Shown here: piece by piece, positions 49,064 through 57,791 of the stretch
Position numbering within the stretch: position 1 is the stretch's first letter
Layout of the letters: each line of letters begins with the position of its first letter
Assembly: GCF_003028575.1 (NCBI RefSeq)
Contig: NZ_PYUD01000008.1
Span: forward strand, 1-64,000
Reading direction: 5' to 3'
Origin: Halomonas urumqiensis
Lineage (GTDB): Bacteria; Pseudomonadota; Gammaproteobacteria; Pseudomonadales; Halomonadaceae
Length of the DNA: 64,000 nt
Program-made: the position numbers and the translations under genes
The notes under the pieces: model-generated
What the model saw: the letters and a program-made list of their open reading frames with translations, nothing else
What the model was told of the DNA's origin: nothing
Database searches by the model: none

Positions 49064-50881
49064 GGCCTCTTCCTGCCAGGACCTTTCCAGACGCTCGGCG
49101 GATTCCGGCCGGGCGTAGAGAAACCCTTGAACCAGCGTGCAGCCCGCGGCGATCAAAAAATCGCGCTGGGCCTCGGTCTCGACGCCTTCGGCGATCACTT
49201 CAAGGCCCAATCCATCGGCCATCGACAACACCGCGTTGACGATGGCCGCATCCGCCAGGTCATCCGGCAACGCCTTGATAAAGGCGCGATCCAGCTTGAG
49301 CTTGTCCAGCGGCAGTTTCTTCAGGTAGCCAAGCGACGAGTAACCGGTCCCGAAATCATCGATGGCCACCGGATGACCCAACTGGCGCAAGGCCTCCAGG
49401 CGCGGTGAGATATCCCCCGCCCTTTCATCCAGCAGCACCGATTCGGTGATCTCGAGGCCTAGCTGGCTTGCCGGCACCTGGTGACGCGCAAGCCCGGCGG
49501 CAAGCGCCGATTCCAGTTCCCCCTGAAACATCTGCAATGCCGAGACGTTGATCCACACCGGTACGTCCGGCATGCCGAGCTGCCGCCAGCGCCCCTGCTG
49601 GGCGAGCGCCTCGTCGATCACCCAGTTGCCAAGCGATGCCATCAAGCCATGACGCTCGGCGATGGGAATGAAGTCCGCCGGCGAGATCATGCCATCGCGC
49701 GGATGATGCCAGCGCAACAGCGCCTCACGACCCACCAGGGCCCCATCCACCAGGCGATGCTGTCCCTGGTAGTGCAGTTCGAGTTGGGTACCGGTGGCCA
49801 GCGCGTTGCGCAATTCGTTGACAAGACCGAGCTGCGGGCTGTCCTGTACATCGAGCGCGGGGCGAAAGCGCTGGCTATGATTGCGCCCGTGGCGCTTGGC
49901 GGAGTACAGCGCCGATTCCAGTCGCTGAAACAGCACACTCGCTTCGCGGCCATCCTCCAGCGCCCGGCAACTACCAATGGTCAGGCCCAGGCGCAAGGAA
50001 TTGCCGGGCAGCTCGAACGGCTCCCCCAGATGCGAACGCAGCCCGGCGACCCAGGTGTCATGATCTTCGAAAGTGGTGGTACGGATTACCATGAACAGGT
50101 CACCACCCAGGCGGCCCACCACGCCACCGGCGACATGCTGTGCCAGGCGCTGGCCGAAGCGCCCCAGCAGGCGGTCGCCCATTTCCACGCCGAGCCCGTC
50201 ATTGATCGCCTTGAAGCCGTCGATGTCGATCATTGCCAGGTCCAGGCTTTCGCCGGCCCGTAAATGTCTGAGCCGCGATTCCAGCAGGTCTTGCAGCCGG
50301 CGGCGATTGGGCAGCCCGGTCAGTGGGTCCTCGAAGCCGATCCGCCGGAGATCGCGCTCGCGTGCCTTGTGCATCGAGATATCGGTGAACAGGCAGACAT
50401 GGTGGCTGACCTTGCCGGTTGCATCCGCCACCGCACGCACCCGCAGCCACTCCGGGTATTCATCGCCGTGCTTGCGTCGGTTCCATATCTCGCCCTCCCA
50501 GCGACCCGTCGACTTCAAGGCCTGCCAGTATCTGTCGAAGAATGCCTTGTCATGACGCGGTGCCGCCAACGTGGTGGCATTGCGCCCACGCACTTCCTCG
50601 GCGGAATAGCCGGTGATGCGGGTGAAAGCGGGGTTGACCGCCTGGATGCGGTTGGCGGCATCGGTGATGATCACGCCATCCTCGGAAAGCGCCAGTGCGT
50701 CCTGACCGAGCCGTGCGCGCTGGTGCTCCTGGCGCACTTGGCGCCAGGCATCATACAGGCCCAGCACCATCAACAAGGTGGCCGCCAGACGCAGCCACGC
50801 AAACGGCAGCCACACAGCGGCCGACAGACCGGCAAAACCAATCCACAACAGGGGGCGATTCAGTGAGAAGGCTGGCCACAT
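49010..50881 (-). CDS. PAS-GGDEF-EAL protein, likely c-di-GMP phosphodiesterase
   Basis: About 623 residues. Two N-terminal membrane helices (about 8-45), a PAS domain (65-180: SEDGVIITDAANRI, NPAFTRITGYS), a GGDEF domain whose signature reads GGDLF (LGGDLFMVI), and a C-terminal EAL domain with GREALLRW, NVSALQM, ITESVLL and DDFGTGYSSLGYL all intact. So cyclase activity is doubtful while phosphodiesterase activity is likely. The PAS lacks the GRNCRFLQ cysteine (GRNATTLA), so it is not a LOV light sensor. Start at 50881 or 50944 is uncertain; no good ribosome site. Confidence 0.88.
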   Translation of the reverse strand: MWPAFSLNRPLLWIGFAGLSAAVWLPFAWLRLAATLLMVLGLYDAWRQVRQEHQRARLGQDALALSEDGVIITDAANRIQAVNPAFTRITGYSAEEVRGRNATTLAAPRHDKAFFDRYWQALKSTGRWEGEIWNRRKHGDEYPEWLRVRAVADATGKVSHHVCLFTDISMHKARERDLRRIGFEDPLTGLPNRRRLQDLLESRLRHLRAGESLDLAMIDIDGFKAINDGLGVEMGDRLLGRFGQRLAQHVAGGVVGRLGGDLFMVIRTTTFEDHDTWVAGLRSHLGEPFELPGNSLRLGLTIGSCRALEDGREASVLFQRLESALYSAKRHGRNHSQRFRPALDVQDSPQLGLVNELRNALATGTQLELHYQGQHRLVDGALVGREALLRWHHPRDGMISPADFIPIAERHGLMASLGNWVIDEALAQQGRWRQLGMPDVPVWINVSALQMFQGELESALAAGLARHQVPASQLGLEITESVLLDERAGDISPRLEALRQLGHPVAIDDFGTGYSSLGYLKKLPLDKLKLDRAFIKALPDDLADAAIVNAVLSMADGLGLEVIAEGVETEAQRDFLIAAGCTLVQGFLYARPESAERLERSWQEEALVSGVGGAGRLAAEATA

Positions 50882-51012
50882 GGCATTGGATCCGACGATG
50901 GCGGGCGGAAAAATGACGTAACGAAGACCGCAACGCCCACGCAATCCTACATCGGCAATGTAAGCGATAACTGTAACCTTTCATCGCAACGCGTCATCAA
51001 CGCCCAATCGCG

Positions 51013-51065
51013 GTTTGCGAACAGTAGAGAGGGGCAACGTGCAATCATGGTTCGCGAACAGTAGA
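51013..51065. repeat. Pair of 17-bp direct repeats upstream of fabA
   Basis: GGTT(T/C)GCGAACAGTAGA occurs at 51013-51029 and 51049-51065, 36 bases apart, one mismatch. The second contains the perfect palindrome GTTCGCGAAC. They lie 70-120 bases before the fabA start and may bind a regulator of unsaturated fatty acid synthesis. Confidence 0.6.
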
Positions 51066-51135
51066 CTAGGCAGAGTCGTCCGCTGGCTATTTGCCGCGCA
51101 GGGCGAACAACAACTTCGACTCTCGGAATGACCCA

Positions 51136-51651
51136 GTGACCAAGCAACACTCTTTTGATCGCGATGAACTTCTGACGTGCTCCCGCGGCGAGCTGTTCGG
51201 CCCTGGCAATGCGCAGTTGCCGGCCCCCAACATGCTGATGCTCGATCGTATCACCCGTATCTATGAAGATGGCGGCGAGCATGGCAAGGGCGAGCTCATC
51301 GCCGAACTGGACATCCACCCTGACTTGTGGTTCTTCGATTGCCACTTCCCGGGGGACCCGGTGATGCCTGGCTGCCTGGGCCTCGACGCCATGTGGCAAC
51401 TGGTCGGCTTCTACCTGGGCTGGCTCGGTCACCCTGGTCGTGGACGCGCCCTGGGCTGCGGTGAGGTAAAGTTCACCGGGCAGATTCTGCCCACGGCCTC
51501 CAAGGTCACCTACCGGATCAACATCAAGCGCATCATTACCCGACGTTTGATCCTGGGCATGGCCGACGGCACCGTGTCCGTCGACGGCCGCGATATCTAT
51601 CAGGCCACCGACCTGCGTGTCGGCCTGTTCACCTCTACCGCGAACTTCTGA
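51136..51651 (+). CDS. fabA: 3-hydroxydecanoyl-ACP dehydratase/isomerase
   Basis: 171 residues, the length of E. coli FabA. It dehydrates 3-hydroxydecanoyl-ACP and isomerises the product to cis-3-decenoyl-ACP, the branch point to unsaturated fatty acids. Catalytic His is in [19 protein letters not shown] and the aspartate near residue 83. I use the GTG at 51136 ([13 protein letters not shown]); upstream codons look non-coding. fabB follows 13 bases later. Confidence 0.95.
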   Translation: MTKQHSFDRDELLTCSRGELFGPGNAQLPAPNMLMLDRITRIYEDGGEHGKGELIAELDIHPDLWFFDCHFPGDPVMPGCLGLDAMWQLVGFYLGWLGHPGRGRALGCGEVKFTGQILPTASKVTYRINIKRIITRRLILGMADGTVSVDGRDIYQATDLRVGLFTSTANF

Positions 51652-51664
51652 TCAGGAGGCTCCC

Positions 51665-52882
51665 ATGCGACGAGTGGTAGTCACCGGCTTGGGCATCGTA
51701 TCTTGCCTTGGCAACGACCGACAGCAGGTTCTCGAGGCGCTGAAAGCCGGGCGCTCAGGGATCCAGTTCAAGGCAGACTATGCCGAGCATGGCTTCCGAA
51801 GCCATGTCGCCGGTGTGGTCGATATCGACCTCGATGCGCTGATAGACCGCAAGCTGCGGCGCTTCATGGGTGATGCCGCCGCCTATGCCTATGTATCCAT
51901 GGCGCAGGCCATCGAAGATTCCGGCCTGACGCCGGAGATGGTGTCCAACGAACGCACCGGCCTGATCGCCGGCTCAGGTGGCGCGTCCAGCGCCAACCAG
52001 GTGGAAGCCGCCGATGTCATGCGCGAGAAGGGGCTACGGCGTGTCGGCCCCTACCGAGTCACCCGCACCATGGGCAGCACGGTATCCGCTTGTCTTGCCA
52101 CCCCATTCAAGATAAAGGGTGTCAACTACTCGATCTCCTCGGCCTGCGCCACGTCGGCCCACTGCATCGGCAGTGCCATGGAGCAGATCCAGATGGGCAA
52201 GCAGGATGTGGTATTCGCCGGCGGCGGCGAGGAAGAACACTGGACGCTGTCCTGCCTGTTCGACGCCATGGGCGCCCTCTCGACCCAGTACAACGAGTCG
52301 CCAGACAAGGCCTCACGCCCCTATGACCAGGCGCGCGACGGCTTCGTCATCGCGGGTGGCGGCGGCATGCTGGTACTCGAGGAGCTGGAGCATGCCAAGG
52401 CACGCGGCGCGAAAATCTACGCCGAGGTCGTCGGCTACGGCGCCACCTCCGACGGCTACGACATGGTCGCCCCCTCGGGCGAAGGCGCGGTGCGTTGCAT
52501 GCGTCAGGCCATGTCCGGCGTGGCGGGCTCGATCGACTACATCAACACCCACGGCACTTCCACGCCGGTCGGCGATGTGGCTGAGCTCAAGGCCATCCGC
52601 GAGGTGTTCGGCGACACCACGCCGGCGATGAGTTCCACCAAGTCTCTGACCGGGCACTCGCTGGGTGCCACCGGCGTGCAGGAGGCCATTTATTCATTGC
52701 TGATGATGGAGAATGACTTCATCGCCGCCTCCGCCAATGTCGAGACTCTCGATGAACAGGCCGATGGTTTCGATATCGTCACCTCCCTGCGTGAAGGCGT
52801 GAAGGTCGAACGGGTGCTCTCCAACAGTTTCGGCTTCGGCGGCACCAACGCCTGCCTGGTACTGGAGAAGTTCTCTGGCTGA
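51665..52882 (+). CDS. fabB: 3-oxoacyl-ACP synthase I
   Basis: 405 residues. Elongates the cis-3-decenoyl chain made by FabA. Catalytic Cys lies in [16 protein letters not shown] near 163, with the two histidines in [11 protein letters not shown] near 298 and [11 protein letters not shown] near 333. AGGAGG precedes ATG 51665. fabA-fabB is a standard operon, supplying the unsaturated acyl chains that the light-cluster methyltransferase would modify. Confidence 0.97.
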   Translation: MRRVVVTGLGIVSCLGNDRQQVLEALKAGRSGIQFKADYAEHGFRSHVAGVVDIDLDALIDRKLRRFMGDAAAYAYVSMAQAIEDSGLTPEMVSNERTGLIAGSGGASSANQVEAADVMREKGLRRVGPYRVTRTMGSTVSACLATPFKIKGVNYSISSACATSAHCIGSAMEQIQMGKQDVVFAGGGEEEHWTLSCLFDAMGALSTQYNESPDKASRPYDQARDGFVIAGGGGMLVLEELEHAKARGAKIYAEVVGYGATSDGYDMVAPSGEGAVRCMRQAMSGVAGSIDYINTHGTSTPVGDVAELKAIREVFGDTTPAMSSTKSLTGHSLGATGVQEAIYSLLMMENDFIAASANVETLDEQADGFDIVTSLREGVKVERVLSNSFGFGGTNACLVLEKFSG

Positions 52883-52913
52883 CCGCTCAGGGCCGTCGAG
52901 CTCGATGCCAGAT

Positions 52914-52945
52914 CGCAAGAGGCGCCCCACGGGGCGCCTCTTGCG
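52914..52945. terminator. Bidirectional hairpin fabB/plsC
   Basis: A perfect 14-bp stem (52914-52927 with 52932-52945) around a CACG loop lies between convergent fabB and the acyltransferase gene. T content is low, so strength is uncertain. Confidence 0.65.
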
Positions 52946-52973
52946 TATCCAGAACGAGCCTGACCCAAGCCCC

Positions 52974-53735
52974 TCAGCCAAGCGTACTCTCGGCGATGGG
53001 TTCAACGGCGCTTGCCGGGCGAGGCACCTCGGATATCTCGACCAGCCTTGCCTCGATCCATGCTTCGACCTCTTCCATCACCGCCTCGGGCGTACGCCCC
53101 TCGGTCTCGATGGGCTCTCCCACCACCAGCGACAGGCGTCCCGGGTTCTTGACCCAATGGCGCCCGGGCCAGCGCTCGCCGGCATTGTGCGCCACCGGCA
53201 CCACTGGCACGCCAGCGCGACAGGCAATCACCGCACCACTCTTGTTATAGCGACGGCGACTGCCTGGCGCCACACGCGTACCCTCGGGAAAGATCAACAC
53301 CGACAAGCCCGCCTCCAGGCGCGCCTTGCCCTGGGTCAACACCTGCTTCATGGCCCGCGCAGGCCGCGAGCGATCGAGTGCAATGGGGTGCAACAGGCGT
53401 AACCCCCAGCCAAACAGAGGAATGCGCAGCAGTTCCTGCTTGAGCACCGTGCACACAGGCGGCTTGAGCAATTGCAGATAGACGGTTTCCCACTCGCACT
53501 GGTGATTGGAGAGGATGGCGCAGGGTCCGGCGGGTAGATGCTCACGGCCACGTATATCGTAGCGAACCCCGCAGGTGACACCGAACCAGGCGATGATGAA
53601 GTGGTTGTAGAGGTTGAGCAGCCGGTAACGGTTGCTCAGTGGCAACAACGGCGCCACCGGCAGGAACAATACCCCACACACCAGTACGGCCAGGAAATAG
53701 CCAATGTAAAACAGCACGCTACGGATGGCATTCAT
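52974..53735 (-). CDS. 1-acyl-sn-glycerol-3-phosphate acyltransferase (PlsC-like)
   Basis: 253 residues with one or two N-terminal membrane helices. Acyltransferase motifs: ILSNHQCEWETVY (H-x4-E, the variant common in Pseudomonas-type PlsC), and FPEGTRVAPGSRRRYNKSG near residue 150. Makes phosphatidic acid from lysophosphatidic acid. Its ATG overlaps the upstream gene by four bases. Confidence 0.88.
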   Translation of the reverse strand: MNAIRSVLFYIGYFLAVLVCGVLFLPVAPLLPLSNRYRLLNLYNHFIIAWFGVTCGVRYDIRGREHLPAGPCAILSNHQCEWETVYLQLLKPPVCTVLKQELLRIPLFGWGLRLLHPIALDRSRPARAMKQVLTQGKARLEAGLSVLIFPEGTRVAPGSRRRYNKSGAVIACRAGVPVVPVAHNAGERWPGRHWVKNPGRLSLVVGEPIETEGRTPEAVMEEVEAWIEARLVEISEVPRPASAVEPIAESTLG

Positions 53736-54616
53736 CGCTGTTTGGCGACCTCCTCATCAGGCTGATTGGCTTGGCACCAGGCATCGAGCATCAGGCCGAG
53801 CTCCAGCCGCCAGGGCTTCTGGTGCACGCCGAAGACATCCAGCACCCGCCGACAGTTGAGTACACGACGCAGGGGTTGGTCGTGATGGTGACGAAGCGCC
53901 TTGACGCCCCCCAGCTCGACTTTCTCGCCGCGCCCCTCCAGCCGCGTCGCCAGTTGGGTTCGCACCATCGAGACGAAGGTATAGACACTGACCGGCTCGG
54001 TCCCCGCCAGATGATAACTGCCCCAGGCATCGGCACCGCAATGCTGTTGTTGCAGCATGCCAAGCATCGCCATGGCCACGGCATCTGCCGAGGTCGGGCA
54101 GCAGGTGACATCGGCTTCGCCCCGCAGCTCTCCACCGGTGACGAGCGTATCGAGCAGTTCGTTCAACCAGGCGTTACTCCCCTCCAGCGCGAACAACGGA
54201 CCCAGCCGCACGATCAGGTGGTGAGGGTGCTCGGCGCGAATGCGATCTCCGGTGGCAATCAATCGCCGCAGGCTTTCGTCACGAGGCCGGGGAATCACGT
54301 GCTCATCGATGGGCTCCGCGAAGCCATCCTCGTAGAGCTGATCGGAGACACACCACACCAGAGGCACTCCCGCCGCCTGGCAGGCTTCCATACAGGATTC
54401 AACAGCCCGGGCATGCTCGGTCACTTCCGCCGGCGCGGCACTGATCGGGCGGGCCAGGGGCGGAATCACCAGGGCCTGGGGGGCCACTTCCTCGAGCATG
54501 CCGGGCTCAAGTTCAAGGCCCTCGACGATCACAAGCTCAGTGTCAGAGCGTCTGTTTGCCTCGCGCGCCAACGCCAGGCTCAGGCAGTGGCCGGCATCCA
54601 ATATCAGCAATTTCAC
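53732..54616 (-). CDS. RmlD-like sugar-nucleotide-binding-fold protein
   Basis: About 294 residues from GTG 54616 (VKLLILDAG). It resembles the RmlD/extended SDR family in fold, with NAD-binding start KLLILDAGHCLSLAL lacking a classic GxxGxxG, and CVSDQLYEDG and LAGTEPVSVYTFV segments. The glycine motif and the Tyr-x3-Lys pair are not evident, so catalysis is doubtful. Start codon lies two bases after the TAA of a micro-ORF. Function unknown. Confidence 0.65.
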   Translation of the reverse strand: MKLLILDAGHCLSLALAREANRRSDTELVIVEGLELEPGMLEEVAPQALVIPPLARPISAAPAEVTEHARAVESCMEACQAAGVPLVWCVSDQLYEDGFAEPIDEHVIPRPRDESLRRLIATGDRIRAEHPHHLIVRLGPLFALEGSNAWLNELLDTLVTGGELRGEADVTCCPTSADAVAMAMLGMLQQQHCGADAWGSYHLAGTEPVSVYTFVSMVRTQLATRLEGRGEKVELGGVKALRHHHDQPLRRVLNCRRVLDVFGVHQKPWRLELGLMLDAWCQANQPDEEVAKQR

Positions 54617-55308
54617 GGTTAAAACGGGATCTCGTCGTCGCGGTCGTTGGTCATGGTCGCTGCGCAACCTCTATTGAGCACCAGCCCCGGCTGGCTCCCA
54701 TCAAGCGCCTGGATTTGCAAGCGCCTGGATTTGCGACACCTCGTCAACACACAGCTCGGCAACCCGGTCCGGCGGGCCGGGATGGGGTTGACGAGCTTGC
54801 GCGAGGTGTTGCGGTTGCTGCTCGGAGCTTGACGTTCGGCAGGGCCAAGGTAGGGGCAAATGTTATCACGGCTCATGGGCCCAATGTGGCACACCCGCTC
54901 AGCAATGGGAATCTTGCGTCCGAATCGACCCCGCCGTCCCAGACACCCAGATCAACTCCGTGCACCCGCAGCGTTCCTGGTGGACGAAATGGCGACCTGT
55001 GACATCCAGCTCAAGGCCGTGGCCACCTCCCCAAGCGGTCCTGGCGCATCTTGAAAGACACCAAGAAATCGACGTGTTGGTGACCGAGGAGGCAGCGGGC
55101 ACATCAGATTAAGTAGTATTGACACAAAATGATCACAGGTGTTTAAAATTGACCACGATGTCCATGATAAAGGAGATCGTACGCGGCATGCCCGCATTGC
55201 CCAAGAGTACGTTCAAACAGCCAGCGCTCAATAAAAGAACGTCGAATAACAAAACGTCCCCGTTTTTCAGTGGGGACTAGAAAGACTCACCAACCCTAAG
55301 GGGGAAAC
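54617..55308. other. Gene-poor region with repeats and a possible IS21-like remnant
   Basis: About 690 bases without a supportable long gene. It holds the 11-residue micro-ORF at 54619-54654, a 16-bp tandem duplication at 54703-54734, an inverted repeat CTCGTCAAC/GTTGACGAG (54740-54748 and 54787-54795), a stretch (about 55060-55160) that recalls the terminal region of IS21-family elements, a 40-codon frame at 55158-55280, and a GTCCCC/GGGGAC hairpin (55256-55277) just before the FadL-like gene. Confidence 0.5.
54703..54734. repeat. 16-bp tandem duplication
   Basis: AAGCGCCTGGATTTGC occurs twice head to tail without mismatch in the non-coding region upstream of the RmlD-like gene. Confidence 0.85.
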
Positions 55309-56361
55309 ATGACAAGAATAATGACACTTGGAGGAGTTGCCTGCTTGGCACTCACCACCGCCAGCAGCGCATCGGCCGGAGGCCTCGATCTAAGTGGACA
55401 GCCGATGCTGCCTCTGTTCGAGAAGGGTACCTACGCCGAACTCTCCGTCGTCAGCATCACCCCGGATGTGTCCGGGACCGACGTATCGGGCCAGTCGACC
55501 GGCAAGATCAGCGAAGGATTCTTCACCTACAAAGGAGCGCTGAAAACCGATGCGACGGAACGACTGTCGCTGGCTCTCCTTTGGGATCAACCCTTCCATG
55601 GGCAAAGTTATTATGGCGCCGGCTTGTTCAGCGGATTGGATGCCAACCTCGACTCACAAGCGCTGACCTTGGCTGCCCGTTACAAGTTCAACGATCGCTA
55701 CAGCATCCATGGCGGGCCGCGATTTCAGCGCATGAAAGCTGACGCGGCCTTCCCACTCTTCGGTTACTCACTGGACACCAGCACAGAGACCGACCTGGGA
55801 TATGTGGTGGGCGCTGCCTACGAGATCCCGGAGTATCATGCGTTGGTGGCGTTGACCTATCATTCCAGCATCACCCACTCGCTGGAGGCCACAGAGAGCG
55901 GCATCAAGTCAGGGCCGTTCGATATCGAGTGGCCCGAGTCCTACACCCTCGATTTCCGGGCACCGGTCAGCCAGTCGACACTCGTGTTCGGTAGCGTTCG
56001 CCATACCAAATGGGATGGATATGACATCAGCCCCCCGATATTCTCCGCGGACGGGGCGTCGATCCTGGCGCTCGAGGACGATACCACCACCTACAAATTG
56101 GGGGTGGCGCAGAAGTTCAACGACAACTGGAGCGGCCTTGTGCGCTTCACCTATGAGGCCGCCAGTGATGACGACCAGGTGATATTCAGCCCCACCAATG
56201 GCGCGCGCGGCATCGGGCTGGGCGCCAGTTATCAGCACAACAAGCTGCGCATCACCGCCATGGCGGAGTACTTCGATCTCAAGGGGACCACAGGCGCGGT
56301 CGGGGAATTTGAAGGTGGCAACGCCATAGCGGTTGGCATGCAGATCGGCTATCACTTCTAA
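55309..56361 (+). CDS. FadL-family outer membrane transporter
   Basis: 350 residues with a Sec signal (cleavage after ASA, about residue 23) and the OmpP1/FadL pattern of alternating strands ending in aromatic GYHF. Shorter than typical FadL (about 420-450), but the FadL-like LALLWDQPFHGQSYY and WPESYTLDF segments are present. It would let long-chain fatty acids or hydrophobic substrates cross the outer membrane. GGGGG before ATG 55309. It sits beside the catabolic cluster and its TetR regulator, so it is probably the uptake port. Confidence 0.82.
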   Translation: MTRIMTLGGVACLALTTASSASAGGLDLSGQPMLPLFEKGTYAELSVVSITPDVSGTDVSGQSTGKISEGFFTYKGALKTDATERLSLALLWDQPFHGQSYYGAGLFSGLDANLDSQALTLAARYKFNDRYSIHGGPRFQRMKADAAFPLFGYSLDTSTETDLGYVVGAAYEIPEYHALVALTYHSSITHSLEATESGIKSGPFDIEWPESYTLDFRAPVSQSTLVFGSVRHTKWDGYDISPPIFSADGASILALEDDTTTYKLGVAQKFNDNWSGLVRFTYEAASDDDQVIFSPTNGARGIGLGASYQHNKLRITAMAEYFDLKGTTGAVGEFEGGNAIAVGMQIGYHF

Positions 56362-56364
56362 CCT

Positions 56365-56426
56365 CTTGCCACCAAGGGTTACGGAGTGTCACACGCCATT
56401 CCGGTGGCAAGTGTCGCTCCGTGACC
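56365..56426. repeat. Two interleaved inverted repeats after the FadL-like gene
   Basis: CTTGCCACC (56365-56373) pairs with GGTGGCAAG (56403-56411), and GGTTACGGAG (56377-56386) pairs, with one G-T, with CTCCGTGACC (56417-56426). The two stems cross, so they could form a pseudoknot or be alternatives. Confidence 0.6.
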
Positions 56427-56531
56427 TTTCCCAAATCCGAGCAGCTCGGATCATTCTGGACAAGGCGGTAGACTTTGGACGATTTTGAGCATAATTTACA
56501 GGATATGTTCAATGTAATCCGAGTCTGATAA

Positions 56532-57131
56532 ATGATGAACAGAGTGCAACTACGACTTCACAATGCCGCCCTCAAACTCTTCGCGGAAACCGGCAGCCAG
56601 CATCTCAATGTGAGTGAGCTTGCCAAGGAAGCCGGCGTTGTTCGCGGTACGGTCTACAACAACCTTACCGACCCTGAGCACCTTTTCGATCAGGTCGCCA
56701 TACGTGTGGTCGAGGAGATGAATGAGCGGATCCACAAGCGCCTCGACGGCATTGAAGATCCAGCGGAACAGTTCGGCATCACGCTACGCGCCCCTTTGCA
56801 ACGCATCATGGACGAGCCGGTGTGGGGGCGCTTCCTGGTACAGTTCGCCATTTCCAATGCCGAGTTGAACAGCTTCTGGCGCGGCGTTCCCACCACGGCG
56901 ATGCTGCGCGGTATCGAGCAGGGCCGGTTCGAACTGGAACCCGCCGAGGTGGAGGCGTTTTTGACGCAGGCGGCTGGAGCGACATTCGCCTTGATGATCC
57001 TCGTCCTCAACGGCAAGAAGACCTGGCGAGACGCCGGCGAAGAATTGGTGTTCTGGCAATTGCGCGCCCTGGGGCTGCCAACCGAAGAAGCCCGCGGCAT
57101 CGCGAGAAAGGAGCTGCCCAGCCATCGGTGA
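56532..57131 (+). CDS. TetR/AcrR-family regulator
   Basis: 199 residues. N-terminal helix-turn-helix: LHNAALKLFAETGSQHLNV, then SELAKEAGVVRGTVYNNL. The C-terminal ligand domain is unassigned. Between the FadL-like gene (same strand) and the leftward catabolic operon (convergent with it), so it probably represses these until the substrate or its CoA ester appears. Confidence 0.85.
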   Translation: MMNRVQLRLHNAALKLFAETGSQHLNVSELAKEAGVVRGTVYNNLTDPEHLFDQVAIRVVEEMNERIHKRLDGIEDPAEQFGITLRAPLQRIMDEPVWGRFLVQFAISNAELNSFWRGVPTTAMLRGIEQGRFELEPAEVEAFLTQAAGATFALMILVLNGKKTWRDAGEELVFWQLRALGLPTEEARGIARKELPSHR

Positions 57132-57206
57132 TGGTACTGGGCAGTGGGTGTCACGCGGCGCCACGATCTGGTGCCCCATCCGCTATTTGGCAGATGCTGC
57201 CAAACG

Positions 57207-57722
57207 TCAGACCTCGCGGTGCAGCTTGAAGAAGTAGGGCTGCTCCATCCCCCGAAAGTCCATCCAGCCCATCATGGTGTCGTCATCGAGCTTTGCAAAA
57301 ATGTCGTGAATCGGTTTCGCATCATACAGCATCGCCGCATGAGGCCGCCCACGAAACTCGATCGTGCGAAGCCGTGCCTTGGGCTTTGATGTACGCATCA
57401 ACGGATAGATGATCGGGAAAAGCACGGGGGTAATCCAATCGCGAAGCGGCAACACTTCCACCAGCGTCATTGGAATCATTGCCGGGTTGACAGCAACCCG
57501 CCCCCAGATCGGCAGCGTGTGAATCAAGGGATATACCGCCTCGTGACTTTGGAAGTCTTTGCCGTGCCAATAGGAGGCTTCCAGCAGCCCGTCCCTGGGG
57601 TGGTCCGTGTCGATCCCCTCCCCCCGCCAACGTCCGATCATCTGATCAGCCCGTGCCGGTGGCAGGCTGTCGAAAAGCTCGATCGCCTGCGCGGTGGTCA
57701 TCCTGTCATTGTTCTTTCGCAT
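57207..57722 (-). CDS. DUF4334/GXWXG-domain protein
   Basis: 171 residues from ATG 57722, which has GAGG nine bases upstream. The N-terminal GXWXG motif (MIGRWRGEGIDTDHP, about 28-42) and a C-terminal DUF4334 block (AMLYDAKPIHDIF, DDDTMMGWMD) are both present. Unknown function, but often found with hydrocarbon, alcohol or terpene catabolic genes. Last gene of the leftward operon. Confidence 0.82.
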   Translation of the reverse strand: MRKNNDRMTTAQAIELFDSLPPARADQMIGRWRGEGIDTDHPRDGLLEASYWHGKDFQSHEAVYPLIHTLPIWGRVAVNPAMIPMTLVEVLPLRDWITPVLFPIIYPLMRTSKPKARLRTIEFRGRPHAAMLYDAKPIHDIFAKLDDDTMMGWMDFRGMEQPYFFKLHREV

Positions 57723-57791
57723 CCGCTGTTCCTCTGTGTCGCCCATATGCCGCCGGGGTTACGCGATGCCGTATCGCACCCGATACACGCC

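Noticed and set aside
49010..50881. Idea that the PAS domain of the GGDEF-EAL protein is the LOV photoreceptor partner of the LitR-like regulator
   Set aside because: The LOV signature cysteine (GRNCRFLQ) is replaced by GRNATTLA, so flavin-adduct photochemistry is not expected.
53639..54622. 327-codon plus-strand frame opposite the RmlD-like and PlsC-like genes
   Set aside because: Shadow frame; the minus-strand genes have better starts, overlaps and family likeness.
55158..55280. 40-codon frame (start MSMIKEIVRG) upstream of the FadL-like gene
   Set aside because: No ribosome site and no family likeness; more likely part of the untranslated leader or an IS remnant.
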